Below are positions 38,675 through 50,820 of a DNA stretch of 64,000 nucleotides, piece after piece. This stretch comes from Parapusillimonas granuli (GTDB lineage Bacteria > Pseudomonadota > Gammaproteobacteria > Burkholderiales > Burkholderiaceae_B). A program made the translations under genes and the position numbers. The number at the start of each line of letters is the position of its first letter. Position 1 is the first letter of the stretch. The DNA lies in NCBI RefSeq assembly GCF_013416525.1, contig NZ_JACCEM010000006.1, forward strand, positions 62,001-126,000. The letters are read 5' to 3'. Below the pieces are notes generated by a model. That model worked only from the letters and a program-made list of their open reading frames with translations, searched no databases and had not been told where the DNA came from.

Positions 38675-40786
38675 ATGCACCCCATGCCTTCAGTTTCGCC
38701 GTCCGGTCCCATGCCCTCCTGGCCCGACATCCCGCCGCCCCCCGCCCCCCGCGAAGACCACGAGATCCTGCAACTGGGGCGCGCGCGTGTCGATCCCTAT
38801 GCCTGGATGAAATTCATTCCGACGTCCGGATCGCGCAGCATGGATTCCCTGCCGCCGCGCCTGCGCGAGCACCTGGAGGCCGAGATGCGGTACGCCCAAG
38901 GCATCCTGCACCCGCTCGCGGCCGACGCCGAACGTCTCTATCGGTGCATGGCGCGCCGGGCCGCCGAGGCCGACGAACCGTTGCCGGCCTCGTCCGGGCA
39001 ATGGCGCTACGATGCCAGGCTGCCCGCCGGCGGCGCGCATCGGGTGTTTTCCCGCATCGGGCCGGACGGCGGCACGCAAGCGCTGTTCGACGAGGCCGAG
39101 CGCGCAGAAGGGCATGCCTATTACCGCGCCACGGATCATCAGCCCAGCCCGGATGACCGCTATTTCGCATGGGCCGAAGACGTGATCGGCGACGACCGCC
39201 ACCGCATTTGCGTCCTCGACACGGCCAGCGGCGCGATCCGCGTCGTGGCGCCGGCCGACGCCTTCGGCTATGGCGGCTTCGCATTCTCGCCCTCGTCCCG
39301 CCATCTGTTCTGGATCTGGCGCGATGCGCACAGCCGGCCCACCCGCCTGTACCGTTCGCCCGTCGAGGGCGGCGAAGCCGTGCTGGTCTACGAAGAGCAT
39401 GACCCCGCCATCTTCATGCAGGTGGCCCGCACGGCCGCCGACGGCTTCGTCGCCCTGACGCTCGCCGGCCCCGACGTCAGCGAGGTCCGCCTGATCGCCG
39501 CCGGCGCCGAGACCGCGCCGCCGCGGCTCTTGCGCCCGCGCCGGCGGGGCGTGCGCTACGAAGTCGACGAATGGAATGGCGCGCTGCTGATGCTGACCGA
39601 CGCCGACGGCGCCGTGGACGGCAAGCTGCTGGAAATCGACCCCGAAAGCTTCGCCGTCCGGCGCGTGCTGGTGCCGCAGCGTGCTGGCGCGTCCATACTT
39701 GCCATCCGGCCTTTCGCCGCTGCGCTGGCGCGGCTGGAGCGCGTGGACGGCCTGCACCGGCTGGTGCTGAGGCACCCCGACGGGCGGGAAATTCCGGTGG
39801 CCTTCGATGATCCGGCCTATGTCATCGAGCTCGCGCCCTCGCAGCCCTATCGTGCCCGGCAAGTGCGCATCCGGCATCAGACGCCGGCCAGCCCGCCGCG
39901 CTGGATCGACGTCGACTTGTCCGATGGGCAATGCCGCGTGGTGAGCCAGGAACGCCTGAGCGATTTCGACCCCGGGGCCTACCGGGTCGAGCGCCTGCAG
40001 GCCGCCGCGCCCGACGGCGCAACCATCCCCATCACGGTCCTGTCGCGGGCCGACGCGCGGGCGGATGCGACGCAGCCCCTGCTGCTCACCGGCTACGGCG
40101 CTTACGGCATCTCTTTCGAGCCCCGCTTTTCCCTGGCCGCGACCGTGCTGGTGGATGCGGGCTTCCGCTATGCCATCGCGCACGTCCGTGGCGGCTCGGA
40201 ACAAGGCCGCCGCTGGTACCAGGACGGTTGCCGCGACAAGAAACGCAACTCGATGACGGATTTCATCGCCTGCGCGCGGCATCTGCGGGACATCGGCTAT
40301 GCGGCGCCCGGCGGGATCGTGGCCCATGGCGTCTCGGCCGGCGGGCTGCTGGTCTGCGGCGCCATGAATATCGACCCGGGCCTGTGGGCCGGCGTCATCG
40401 CGCAAGTGCCTTTCGTCGACATGCTCAACACCATGAGCGATGCCGATCATCCCCTGGTGCCTCTGCTGCGCCCGGATTGGGGCGACCCGCTATCCGATCC
40501 CGAGGCCTATGACTACATGGCGGCCATCTCGCCCTACGAGAACGTGGCCCCGGCCGCCTATCCGCCCGTGCTGTGCACGGCCGGCCTGAAGGACGACCGC
40601 GTCCCGTACTGGGAGCCGGCCAAGCTGGTGGCGGCGATCCGGCGCCATTCCACCAGCGGCAATCCGGCGGTGCTGCTCCTGAATCCCGACAGCGGCCACC
40701 AGGAAAGCGACGACCGCAACGGCGAGTTCGCGCAGGCGGCGCTGTTCTGGGCTTACGCCCGGCATTGCGTGGGCGCGGTGGACTGA
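38675..40786 (+). CDS. oligopeptidase B-like serine peptidase (S9A)
   Basis: A 703-residue prolyl-oligopeptidase-family enzyme: an N-terminal beta-propeller and a C-terminal alpha/beta-hydrolase. The catalytic serine lies in GVSAGGLL, the aspartate in LKDDRVPYW and the histidine in DSGHQES. The later GDPLSDPEAYDYMAAISPYENV is typical of oligopeptidase B, which cuts after basic residues in short peptides. No signal peptide is visible. Its last 34 nt overlap the convergent MFS gene. Confidence 0.9.
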   Translation: MHPMPSVSPSGPMPSWPDIPPPPAPREDHEILQLGRARVDPYAWMKFIPTSGSRSMDSLPPRLREHLEAEMRYAQGILHPLAADAERLYRCMARRAAEADEPLPASSGQWRYDARLPAGGAHRVFSRIGPDGGTQALFDEAERAEGHAYYRATDHQPSPDDRYFAWAEDVIGDDRHRICVLDTASGAIRVVAPADAFGYGGFAFSPSSRHLFWIWRDAHSRPTRLYRSPVEGGEAVLVYEEHDPAIFMQVARTAADGFVALTLAGPDVSEVRLIAAGAETAPPRLLRPRRRGVRYEVDEWNGALLMLTDADGAVDGKLLEIDPESFAVRRVLVPQRAGASILAIRPFAAALARLERVDGLHRLVLRHPDGREIPVAFDDPAYVIELAPSQPYRARQVRIRHQTPASPPRWIDVDLSDGQCRVVSQERLSDFDPGAYRVERLQAAAPDGATIPITVLSRADARADATQPLLLTGYGAYGISFEPRFSLAATVLVDAGFRYAIAHVRGGSEQGRRWYQDGCRDKKRNSMTDFIACARHLRDIGYAAPGGIVAHGVSAGGLLVCGAMNIDPGLWAGVIAQVPFVDMLNTMSDADHPLVPLLRPDWGDPLSDPEAYDYMAAISPYENVAPAAYPPVLCTAGLKDDRVPYWEPAKLVAAIRRHSTSGNPAVLLLNPDSGHQESDDRNGEFAQAALFWAYARHCVGAVD

Positions 40787-42018
40787 CCCTGCGAGTACGA
40801 GCGCAAGGCGCAGTATGCCGAGATCATGAGGGCGGGGATGGCGGTGCAGATGATCGCATCCGTCAGGCGTCCGTCGAACACCCGGTCCGACAGCGTGCCG
40901 GCCAGCAAGGGGCCGGAGGCGCCGAACACCGAGACGACGAAGCTCCATATCGCGAAGCTGCGCGCCCTCAGGGTGGCCGGCGCGAGATCCTGCAGCATGG
41001 TGGGAACCAGGGCATTGGCCGTGCTGGTCGCGAACAGGGTGGCGCCCACGGCGAGGAAGGCATGGTTAAGCGTCCCCACGGTGGCCGGCAGCAGCGCCGC
41101 GGGCGCCGCGGCCAGGGCGCAGACGCCCATGATCAGCGGCCTCGCCGCCCGGCCCACGCGCCGCGCCAGTACCCGGTCCAGCAGGCCGGCGACGGGCAGG
41201 CAGCCCACGGTGGTCGTCAAGACGATGATGCCCATGGCATGGCCGATCTGCCCCGGAGCGGCCTCGAACTTGCGCTCCAGCGCAAGCGAGATCAACTGGT
41301 TGAAAGCCTGGACGGCGACCACCAGGCAGCCCGCCGCGCCGACGAAAAAAGCGACGGCGCGCCGGCGTTGCCGCAGAAAGCTTCTCAGCGACGTATCGGG
41401 CGGGAAGTCCGACGCGGCCATGCGTCGCGGCGGATCGGCGGCCAGGGCGCCGAGCAGCAGCAGGGGCGCGCCGGCCAGGGAAAGCAGCAGGAATGCGTTG
41501 CGCCAAGGCTCGATGCCCAAAGGGTTCAGGGCGGCGCCGGCGGAAAGCAGGGCGCCGCCGAAGTAGAACCCGCCGCTGGCGCCGGCGGCCATCAAGGCGG
41601 CGAAGGCCAGGTTGGCGGGCACGCGGTGCCGCTCCGGCGCAAGGTCGGGAATCATGGAATACACCAGCGGCACCATCGCGAATTCGGTGATGCCCGCGGC
41701 CGAACGGCCGATGAAGAACAGCGGAAAGTTGGGCGCGAGCGCGCTCAGCACCATCATCGCCGTCGATGCCAGGATCAGGCACAGCAGCACCCGCTTGCGC
41801 GAAAAGCGGTCCGCGAAACGGGCGAGCGGCACCGCGAGCGCGCTTCCGACCAGGACGCCGGCAAGCCCCTGCAGCGCGCCCAGGGTGGCGTCGCTCACCC
41901 CGAAAGTTTTCTGTATGGCGGAAAGCGATATGGCCTGCAGGCCCATATCGCTCATCTGCACGCCGGCGGTGATGCCCAGGAAGGCGACCGTGAAAAGGCC
42001 CTGCAGGGTCCATTTCAC
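40753..42018 (-). CDS. MFS transporter, probably siderophore-linked
   Basis: A 421-residue major facilitator with about 12 membrane segments. The usual MFS loop 2-3 motif is present (DRFSRKRVLL, about residues 70-79). It follows the TonB-dependent receptor by only 6 nt on the same strand, so the two almost certainly share a transcript. That makes siderophore import across the inner membrane, or siderophore export, the likely role. The family alone does not settle which. Its end overlaps the convergent peptidase gene. Confidence 0.88.
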   Translation of the reverse strand: MKWTLQGLFTVAFLGITAGVQMSDMGLQAISLSAIQKTFGVSDATLGALQGLAGVLVGSALAVPLARFADRFSRKRVLLCLILASTAMMVLSALAPNFPLFFIGRSAAGITEFAMVPLVYSMIPDLAPERHRVPANLAFAALMAAGASGGFYFGGALLSAGAALNPLGIEPWRNAFLLLSLAGAPLLLLGALAADPPRRMAASDFPPDTSLRSFLRQRRRAVAFFVGAAGCLVVAVQAFNQLISLALERKFEAAPGQIGHAMGIIVLTTTVGCLPVAGLLDRVLARRVGRAARPLIMGVCALAAAPAALLPATVGTLNHAFLAVGATLFATSTANALVPTMLQDLAPATLRARSFAIWSFVVSVFGASGPLLAGTLSDRVFDGRLTDAIICTAIPALMISAYCALRSYSQGQSTAPTQCRA

Positions 42019-42024
42019 GGCTTG

Positions 42025-44085
42025 TTACCACTGATACCGAAGCTGCAGGTCTATCGTTCTGCCCCCGCCGTAGTAGCAATAGAAGTCGCAACCGGCCACG
42101 TAGGCCTTGTCGGTGAGGTTGCGCGCATTGAGCTGCAGCGCCCAATCGCGGTTGAACTCATAGAGGGCCATCAAGTCCAGCAGGGTATGGCTGGGGATGC
42201 GCTCGCCGGGATAGTAGCGCTCGTCCTCGGTCGAACCGTTGTAGCGCGCGCCGGCCGCCACCGTCAGCCGGTTGCTGTTCTGGAAGTTGAAGCGGTGGCT
42301 GACCCACAGGCTCGCCTGGTGGCGGGGCACCAGCGGCGTGCGGACGGTCTGGCTGGCGGTGATGTCCTGGCGCGAATGATTGTGGGTGTAGGACACCTTC
42401 ACAGCGGTGTTGGACGTCAGGTTGAAATCGCCTTGCAGTTCCACGCCTTTGTTGTTGCGCTTGCCGCTTTGCGACTGGATGTTGGATGCGTCCGAAATCA
42501 GCGCGTTCTTCTCCTCGACGTCGAAGTAGGCCAGGGTCAGCGCGCCGTCCAGCCACGAGGGCTCCAGCTTGACGCCGACTTCGGTCTGCTTCGCTTCATA
42601 GGGCCGGTAGCTGTTGCCATAGCCGTCGACGCCGGCCACCGGCTTGAACGATTCCGAATAGCTGATGTAGGGCGAGACCCCATAGTCGCTGATGTACATG
42701 GCGCCGACGTTGACGCTGTTGTGGCTGACGTCGTAGCCGGTGTCGGCGCCGCTGATGTTGCCGTGGCTCTTGGCGCGGTCGTGGCGGATGCCGGCGTTGA
42801 AATTCCAGCTTTTGCCCACGCGCAGCTGGGCGGACGCATACATGCCCAGTTGCTTGGAGTGCAAGTCGTAGGGGGTGGCGCTCACCGCGAAGGGCGCGCC
42901 GTAGACGGGCGCGAACATGTCCAGGTTCGGGGCCAGGCCAAAGCCGTTGTTCTGGCCGGAGGTGTCGGATTTCAGGTAGTCGAAGCCGACGGTGGGCAGG
43001 AGCTCGACGTTGTCGCCCAGGCGCAGCTTGCCGCTCACGCGGTTGTCGATGTAGTGGTTCCGGGTGCTGCCGTCGGTGAAGGTATAGCCGCGCAGGAGCT
43101 CACGGTTGCCGTCCGAGCCGTAGGCGAACACGTTCTTCTGGTCTATGCTCAGGCGCGAGAACTTGTAGTTCTGGGTGAAGGTCCAGTCCTGCGAGAACTT
43201 GTGGCTCAGCAGCCAGCCGGCGCTGGCCTGGGTGCGCTTGAGCCGGTCGAAGCCGGGTTCGCCCGCGTTCAGGCGCCGGTCGATCATGCCGTAAGGCGTG
43301 TCGATGATGGTGCCGTAGGCCGGCAGGAAGCCGTTGGTGGGGCGCCCGTCTTCATGCTGGATGCTGGTCAGCAGCGTCAGCGACGTGCGTTCGCCGATAT
43401 CGAAGGTGACGCTGGGCGCCAGATAATAGCTCTTCATGTCGGTGTGCCGCTGCATGCCGTCTTCGCCGCGCGCCTGCGCGACGATGCGGTAGTAGACGGT
43501 GCCGTCTTCATTGGCGATGCCGTTGTAGTCCAGGCCCAGCCCCCTGCGCTTGCGGTGGCCCAGCTCGGCGTTCATCAGCAGGGCTTCTTCCTTGTGGGGC
43601 CGCTTGGTGACCAGGTTGACCACGCCGCCCGCTTCCGAAGCGCCGAAGATCAGGGAATTGGGCCCCTTGAGCACTTCCACGGATTCGACGCCGAAGAGCT
43701 CGGGTTTCCAGACGAAATACCCGTTCGGGGTGGTGGGCGTGCCGTCCAGCGAAATGGACGCGTCGAAGCCGCGTATCTTGAACCATTCCACCTTGTTGTC
43801 CGCGCCGAAAGGTTCGCTGAGGATCCCGGCCTGGTAATGCAGAGCCTGGTCCAGCTTGCGGGCTCCTTGTTCGTCGAGGTCTTTCCGCTTCAGCACCGCG
43901 CTGGAGTTCGGGGCGTAGAAATCCAGGCTCTGCAGGTCGCCGACGGTTCCGACGACCGTCACCGTGTTCAGGGTTTGAACCGAGGACGCATCCGCTTCCT
44001 GGGCATGGCCGGGCGTCGCCAGCGCCAGTCCGCCCGTTATCGCCAGCGCCGCCCAGGCCATGGCCGGGTAGGTCGTTTCCTGCAT
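42025..44085 (-). CDS. TonB-dependent siderophore receptor
   Basis: A 686-residue outer-membrane receptor. After the signal peptide (to about residue 29) comes a TonB-box-like LNTVTVVG, then the plug domain (ALHYQAGILSEPFGAD, VEVLKGPNSLIFGASEAGG) and a 22-strand beta barrel ending in a terminal aromatic residue (QLRYQW). A CDFYCYY disulfide-type segment near the end is common in hydroxamate-siderophore receptors. GGAGAA precedes the ATG. A Fur box lies about 110 nt upstream. It is followed by an MFS gene, probably in one operon. Confidence 0.94.
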   Translation of the reverse strand: MQETTYPAMAWAALAITGGLALATPGHAQEADASSVQTLNTVTVVGTVGDLQSLDFYAPNSSAVLKRKDLDEQGARKLDQALHYQAGILSEPFGADNKVEWFKIRGFDASISLDGTPTTPNGYFVWKPELFGVESVEVLKGPNSLIFGASEAGGVVNLVTKRPHKEEALLMNAELGHRKRRGLGLDYNGIANEDGTVYYRIVAQARGEDGMQRHTDMKSYYLAPSVTFDIGERTSLTLLTSIQHEDGRPTNGFLPAYGTIIDTPYGMIDRRLNAGEPGFDRLKRTQASAGWLLSHKFSQDWTFTQNYKFSRLSIDQKNVFAYGSDGNRELLRGYTFTDGSTRNHYIDNRVSGKLRLGDNVELLPTVGFDYLKSDTSGQNNGFGLAPNLDMFAPVYGAPFAVSATPYDLHSKQLGMYASAQLRVGKSWNFNAGIRHDRAKSHGNISGADTGYDVSHNSVNVGAMYISDYGVSPYISYSESFKPVAGVDGYGNSYRPYEAKQTEVGVKLEPSWLDGALTLAYFDVEEKNALISDASNIQSQSGKRNNKGVELQGDFNLTSNTAVKVSYTHNHSRQDITASQTVRTPLVPRHQASLWVSHRFNFQNSNRLTVAAGARYNGSTEDERYYPGERIPSHTLLDLMALYEFNRDWALQLNARNLTDKAYVAGCDFYCYYGGGRTIDLQLRYQW

Positions 44086-44461
44086 GTCGTGCTTCTCCGA
44101 AGTTGATTGAAAGAATGTAAACGCCGGCATGTGCCCGAGGACGCACGCCCCGCGGCCGCGGCCCGGGCCGCGGTGGGAAGTCTTGAACTCAATTGAGAAT
44201 TGTTCTCGAATGTATTGCAATTCTACTCTTGGGCGCAAGATTTTCATTGATGGATCGCATCCGCGGCCGCCTGGCGGCGGGCAGTGTTGCGGCGCGGCCA
44301 CCCGCAAGCCATCGAGCGCCGGGCGGCCGCTCGCAATGTGCCGGGCCGACGCTTGGCCGAACGCTTGCCAAGGGACTGCCGGGCGTCCACAATGGCCGGT
44401 CATGACGCAGGCGCCGGCGTCCACCGTCGGCGTTCATTTCTTCAAGGCGGGCAACACACCC
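44086..44461. other. 376-nt divergent region with one Fur-like site
   Basis: No gene is seen here on either strand apart from the Fur-like box at 44191-44211. The longer reading frames are in-frame extensions of the flanking genes and contain no homology. Leader RNAs for both genes are expected here. Confidence 0.5.
44191..44211 (-). promoter_or_regulatory. Fur box
   Basis: A GAGAA-TTG-TTCTC dyad (44195-44207) with ATT and AAT flanks resembles Fur sites. It lies 106-126 nt upstream of the TonB receptor start, in the stretch between that gene and the LysE exporter. Confidence 0.7.
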
Positions 44462-45073
44462 ATGCAGTTCGAAACCTGGCTCCTGTTTTTTCTCACTGCC
44501 GTCGGGCTGTCCTTCACCCCCGGCCCGAACGGGCTTCTCGCCCTTACCCATGGGGCCATGCACGGCGGCAGAAGAACGCTGTTCACCATCACCGGCGGGG
44601 TGCTCGGCTTCGTGGTGATCATCGCCCTGTGCATGTTCGGCATCGGCGCCTTGGTGAAGTCGTCGGTGTTGTGGCTGACGCTGCTGAAGTGGGTGGGGGG
44701 CGCGTATCTGGTCTGGCTGGGCATCAAGCTGTGGCGGTCTCCGCCCATGGCCGCTGCGCAAGCGCGGTCCGAGGCGGCCGTCAATGTATGGGCGCTGTTC
44801 CGCCAGGGCTTCTTGTCGGCGGTGACGAATCCCAAGGGCTTGCTGTTCTTCAGCGCGCTGCTGCCCCAGTTCCTGGACCCGCAGCGCAGCCTGATGCTGC
44901 AATTCGCCGTCGTGGCGGCGACGTATGCCGTGATCGAGTTCGCGACCGAGTGCCTGTTCGCCAGCGCCGCCAGCCGGATCCGGCCGTGGCTGCAGAGGGC
45001 GGGGCGGCAGTTCAATCGGGCCTGCGGAGGGATGTTCATCGCGATCGGCGCGATTCTTCCGATACGTTCCTGA
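44462..45073 (+). CDS. LysE family amino-acid exporter
   Basis: A 203-residue membrane protein with about six helices and the LysE/RhtB signature near the N-terminus (TPGPNGLLALTHGAMHGGRRTLFTITGG). It exports amino acids or homoserine lactone-like compounds; the substrate is unknown. I chose the ATG giving the short family-length protein. Upstream in-frame starts would give up to 111 extra residues of no homology. No strong ribosome site is visible. Confidence 0.9.
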   Translation: MQFETWLLFFLTAVGLSFTPGPNGLLALTHGAMHGGRRTLFTITGGVLGFVVIIALCMFGIGALVKSSVLWLTLLKWVGGAYLVWLGIKLWRSPPMAAAQARSEAAVNVWALFRQGFLSAVTNPKGLLFFSALLPQFLDPQRSLMLQFAVVAATYAVIEFATECLFASAASRIRPWLQRAGRQFNRACGGMFIAIGAILPIRS

Positions 45074-45140
45074 ATTTTTTGAGGCCTTGCCCGAGCGCCC
45101 AAAAAAAATCCCAACCGGTGACGGTTGGGATTCTGCGATT

Positions 45141-45506
45141 TGGTGGAGTCGGCGGGAATTGAACCCGCGTCCGCAAGCCCTCTGCAGGCAGTTCTACATG
45201 CTTAGTCGGCAAACTTTAAGTTTTAACCTCGGAGCGTGCCTACCGACAGGCCCTTCCTTGGCGATTCACATTAATTTAAGACCGGATTGAGTGACCCAAC
45301 CAGGCCCGATTCTTTGTAGATGACGCTGCTGTAGGTGTTACCCTACCTAACCCAAAGACAAATTAGTGCAGCGGCTTACCGCATTAAGCGGCTAAAGCGA
45401 AACGCTCGTCGTTGGCGTTTATGGTTTTCCAGTGGATTTACGAGCTTACTGGTGCTCGGCATGCCCTACTCTGGTTCGCGACCCACGTCGAAGCCGGATC
45501 GACCCC
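45141..45506 (-). ncRNA. ssrA: transfer-messenger RNA (tmRNA)
   Basis: Frees stalled ribosomes by adding a degradation tag. It is 366 nt from GGGGTCG at the 5' end to CGACTCCACCA at the 3' end, which pair as the acceptor stem. The 3' T-arm has GGTTCAATTCCC. The tag reading frame is at 45384-45416 on the minus strand and encodes ANDERFALAA followed by TAA. A TATAAT -10 box lies just upstream (45515-45520). The 3' CCA is encoded. Confidence 0.97.
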
Positions 45507-45514
45507 ATGGCGCA

Positions 45515-45520
45515 ATTATA
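45515..45520 (-). promoter_or_regulatory. -10 box of the tmRNA promoter
   Basis: A perfect TATAAT (minus strand) with its last base 9 nt from the mature 5' end of tmRNA. A -35 match is weak. Confidence 0.65.
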
Positions 45521-45618
45521 ACGCGGTGCAGCGATTTTTCATAGTGCGAAATGGAAAGGCGTGGCGGGAATGCCGCAAACCAGGGCCTGCGCCGCCTGCC
45601 TTTTAGCGTTAACCGGCC

Positions 45619-46287
45619 TTAGCGCCCGGCCCATTGCTGGATGAGCGACCAGATGTCGGAAGCCGTGTCCGCGATGGCGTCGGCCTGCCAGGATTGCAGG
45701 GCGGAGGTTTCGCGGCCGCAATAGCCGTAGGCGGCGATCATGGTCGACATGCCCGCCGCCCGGCCGGCGATGATGTCGCGCTGGTCGTCGCCGATGTAGA
45801 TGCAGTCGGCCGGATCGAAGCCGGTTTTTTGCGCGGCGTAGAGCAGGGGGGCCGGATGCGGCTTGGTGTGGGCGGTGGTGTCCCCGCCCACGGTCACGGC
45901 GCAGTCGGTGTACAGGCCCAGATGCACGACCAGCGGCATCGCCAGGTATTCCATCTTGTTGGTGACGATGCCCCAGGTGTAGTCATGGTGCTTGAGCTCG
46001 CGCAGCAGTTCGCTGACCCCGGGAAAGAGCGAGGTGCGCGTGGTCATGTCCTGCTCGTAGTCTTCCAGGAAGAGTTCGCGGAAGGTGGGATATTCGGGGT
46101 GGTCCGGGTCCATGCCCAGGGCGGCCTTGAGCAGGCCGCGCGCGCCTTGCGAGGCATAGGGCCGGAAGGTTTCATAGGGCAGGGGCGGCAGGCCTTTGCG
46201 GGCGCGCTGCTTGTTGGCGGCCGCGGCCAGGTCGGGGGCGGTGTCCGCCAGGGTGCCGTCGAAGTCGAACAAAACCAGTTTGCGCAT
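45619..46287 (-). CDS. gph: phosphoglycolate phosphatase
   Basis: A 222-residue haloacid dehalogenase-family phosphatase that removes phosphate from 2-phosphoglycolate. Motif I is FDFDGTLAD, motif II TNK, motif III includes KPHPAP and motif IV GDDQRDI. It starts 3 nt after the ubiG stop, so the two are co-translated. Confidence 0.94.
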   Translation of the reverse strand: MRKLVLFDFDGTLADTAPDLAAAANKQRARKGLPPLPYETFRPYASQGARGLLKAALGMDPDHPEYPTFRELFLEDYEQDMTTRTSLFPGVSELLRELKHHDYTWGIVTNKMEYLAMPLVVHLGLYTDCAVTVGGDTTAHTKPHPAPLLYAAQKTGFDPADCIYIGDDQRDIIAGRAAGMSTMIAAYGYCGRETSALQSWQADAIADTASDIWSLIQQWAGR

Positions 46288-46290
46288 GGG

Positions 46291-47025
46291 TCAATTCTCG
46301 CGTCGGGCCGCCAGCAGATAATTCACGAAGGTATCGCTGGAGAGCTTGTACAGATCGGTGATGGGGTTGTATTCCATGCCGGCCAGCCGTGCAACGACCA
46401 GCCCGGCGCCGCGAACCGCGGCGGCGAGTTCGCTGGGCTTGATGAACATTTCGTAGTTGTGGGTGCCTTTGGGCAGCATGCGCAGCAGGTATTCGGCGCC
46501 CACGATGGCGAAAAGAAAGGACTTGGGGTTGCGGTTCAGGGTGGAGAAGAACACCCAGCCCCCCGGCTTGACGAGGGTGGCGCAGGCCCGGACTATGGAT
46601 GCCGGGTCGGGCACGTGTTCCAGCATCTCCATGCAGGTGACCACGTCGTAGTGGCCGGGCTGCCGGCCGGCCAGCGCTTCGGCGCTGATCGCCTGATATT
46701 CCACCGGCACGCCGGATTCCAGCCCATGCAGGCGCGCCACGGTCAGCGATTTTTGCGCGAGGTCTATGCCGGTTACCTTGGCGCCGGCCTTGGCCATGCT
46801 TTCGGCAAGTATGCCCCCGCCGCAGCCGACGTCGAGCACGGTCTTGCCCTGCAGGCTGCCGGCCTGGTCGAGTATCCAGCCCAGGCGCAGGGGGTTGATG
46901 GCATGCAAGGGCTTGAACTCGCTTTCAGGGTCCCACCACTTGGACGCCAGGGCGCTGAATTTTTCCAGTTCGGCCTGGTCCACGTTGGTGTCTGCGTGTT
47001 GCGTCGGGCTTGCGGTCGTGTTCAT
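46291..47025 (-). CDS. ubiG: ubiquinone biosynthesis O-methyltransferase
   Basis: A 244-residue SAM-dependent enzyme that performs both O-methylations of ubiquinone synthesis. Motif I is [13 protein letters not shown]; further segments GIDLAQKSL and [11 protein letters not shown] are present. The start at ATG 47025 fits homologues; a TTG two codons upstream is possible. It lies downstream of ompA after a hairpin and is followed at once by gph. Confidence 0.95.
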   Translation of the reverse strand: MNTTASPTQHADTNVDQAELEKFSALASKWWDPESEFKPLHAINPLRLGWILDQAGSLQGKTVLDVGCGGGILAESMAKAGAKVTGIDLAQKSLTVARLHGLESGVPVEYQAISAEALAGRQPGHYDVVTCMEMLEHVPDPASIVRACATLVKPGGWVFFSTLNRNPKSFLFAIVGAEYLLRMLPKGTHNYEMFIKPSELAAAVRGAGLVVARLAGMEYNPITDLYKLSSDTFVNYLLAARREN

Positions 47026-47042
47026 GTGCAATCCAGAAATAG

Positions 47043-47071
47043 ATAAGGGCCCCGCTAAGCGGAGCCCTTAT
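47043..47071 (-). terminator. hairpin between ompA and ubiG
   Basis: ATAAGGGC and GCCCTTAT arms with an inner stem and a CTAAG loop form a strong hairpin. On the minus strand it follows the ompA stop by 36 nt and precedes ubiG, so it probably ends ompA transcription; T-rich sequence follows only briefly. Confidence 0.65.
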
Positions 47072-47107
47072 TGTAGCGTTTAACGCCAGGTGTACTACAC
47101 GCTGGTA

Positions 47108-47692
47108 TTACTTGCGCACGCCGACGATTTCGATTTCCACGCGGCGGTTCTGGGCGCGGCCTTCGCGAGTCGCGTTGGATGCGATCGGAGCGGATTCGCC
47201 CTTGCCTTCGACGTAGATGCGGTCAGCGGGGATGCCCTTGCTGACGAGGTAGTTCTTGACGGTGTTGGCGCGGCGCTGCGACAGACCCAGGTTGTATTTT
47301 TCGGTACCGATGGAGTCGGTGTGGCCGGTTGCGATCAGGGTCTCGAGGTTGATCGTGTTGACCTGAGCGGCAACTTGATCAAGCACTTGGCGGCCTTCGG
47401 GCTTCAGCGTGGATTTGTCGAAGTCGAAGAAGGTGTCAGCATTCAACACAACTTTGGTCGCGGTGGGCGCAACGACGGGAGCTTCGGCCTTGGCAACCGG
47501 AACGCCGTCGCAGCCGGGGATGCCGGTGGCGGGTGTCCAGAAGCTGTCGCGCCAGCACAGTTCGTTGGTGCCGTTCATCCACACCTCGCCAAACGAATTG
47601 CGCCAGTTGTCGACGGTTTGCGCAGATACTGCGCCAGAGGCCGAAGCGGCTGCAATGGCGAGTGCTAGTGCGATTTTGGAGGGTTTATTCAT
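47108..47692 (-). CDS. ompA: OmpA family outer-membrane protein
   Basis: A 194-residue protein with a signal peptide (MNKPSKIALALAIAAASASGAVSAQ), a short N-terminal region with NWRNSFGEVWMNGTNELCW, and a C-terminal OmpA/MotB peptidoglycan-binding domain (FFDFDKSTLKPEG, ATGHTDSIG, NLGLSQRRANTV). The N-terminal barrel of E. coli OmpA is absent, as is usual for this family in Bordetella. AGGAG lies just before the ATG. Confidence 0.93.
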   Translation of the reverse strand: MNKPSKIALALAIAAASASGAVSAQTVDNWRNSFGEVWMNGTNELCWRDSFWTPATGIPGCDGVPVAKAEAPVVAPTATKVVLNADTFFDFDKSTLKPEGRQVLDQVAAQVNTINLETLIATGHTDSIGTEKYNLGLSQRRANTVKNYLVSKGIPADRIYVEGKGESAPIASNATREGRAQNRRVEIEIVGVRK

Positions 47693-48111
47693 GTTTCTCC
47701 TCATTGAGCTTAATGCTGGTAAGTGACCGCAGCGAACCCCCGCCGCATATCAAGAAAACGGAGCCAGTATAGCAACGCCATGATTGAATCAAAGAATTGC
47801 GCTGGGTTTCATGCGTGTTAGGGCGAATCTTACGGCATTTCTGGGCAATTCGTTAAGCCTCAATGGTGCATACGGCCCAGATATTCGGATTTCTACCTTA
47901 TCTCCTACATTATTGTTGGTTTTAGGCAACAGCTCTGAATCCTTAAAGTGCTTTGTTAAGTGGCCGAGCGAAAAGACCTTGTTGCTTGAAGTGTCTGCTT
48001 CCGTGCGCCAGCAGATTTTGTGCCCGTGGCGGGCTCCATAGGAGGAAGTGCTAGAATTTACAATTCGCCCTTCACCGGCCGACTTCACGATTTTTACGTT
48101 TAAAGCACCCT
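47693..48111. other. 419-nt AT-richer gap between ompA and gyrA
   Basis: Composition here is visibly lower in GC than the flanking genes. Two reading frames of 85 and 99 codons exist but lack ribosome sites and family features. A TAGAAT box (48052-48057) could be the -10 of a gyrA promoter, without a good -35. A small RNA or a long leader cannot be excluded. Confidence 0.4.
47766..47792 (-). promoter_or_regulatory. possible ompA promoter
   Basis: On the minus strand TATACT (47766-47771) and TTGATT (47787-47792) lie 15 nt apart, ahead of ompA. The spacing is short of the ideal 17, so this is tentative. Confidence 0.35.
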
Positions 48112-50817
<2,706 letters not shown>

Positions 50818-50820
50818 CCC

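Noticed and set aside
40573-44106. Long open frame opposite the MFS and TonB receptor genes
   Set aside because: It runs antisense to two real genes and has no recognisable domains.
44129-44461. Longer N-terminus for the LysE exporter
   Set aside because: The extension has no homology and would hide the membrane start; family length matches the shorter start.
47784-48041. 85-codon frame between ompA and gyrA
   Set aside because: No ribosome site, no family features and no coding signal distinct from the AT-richer gap.
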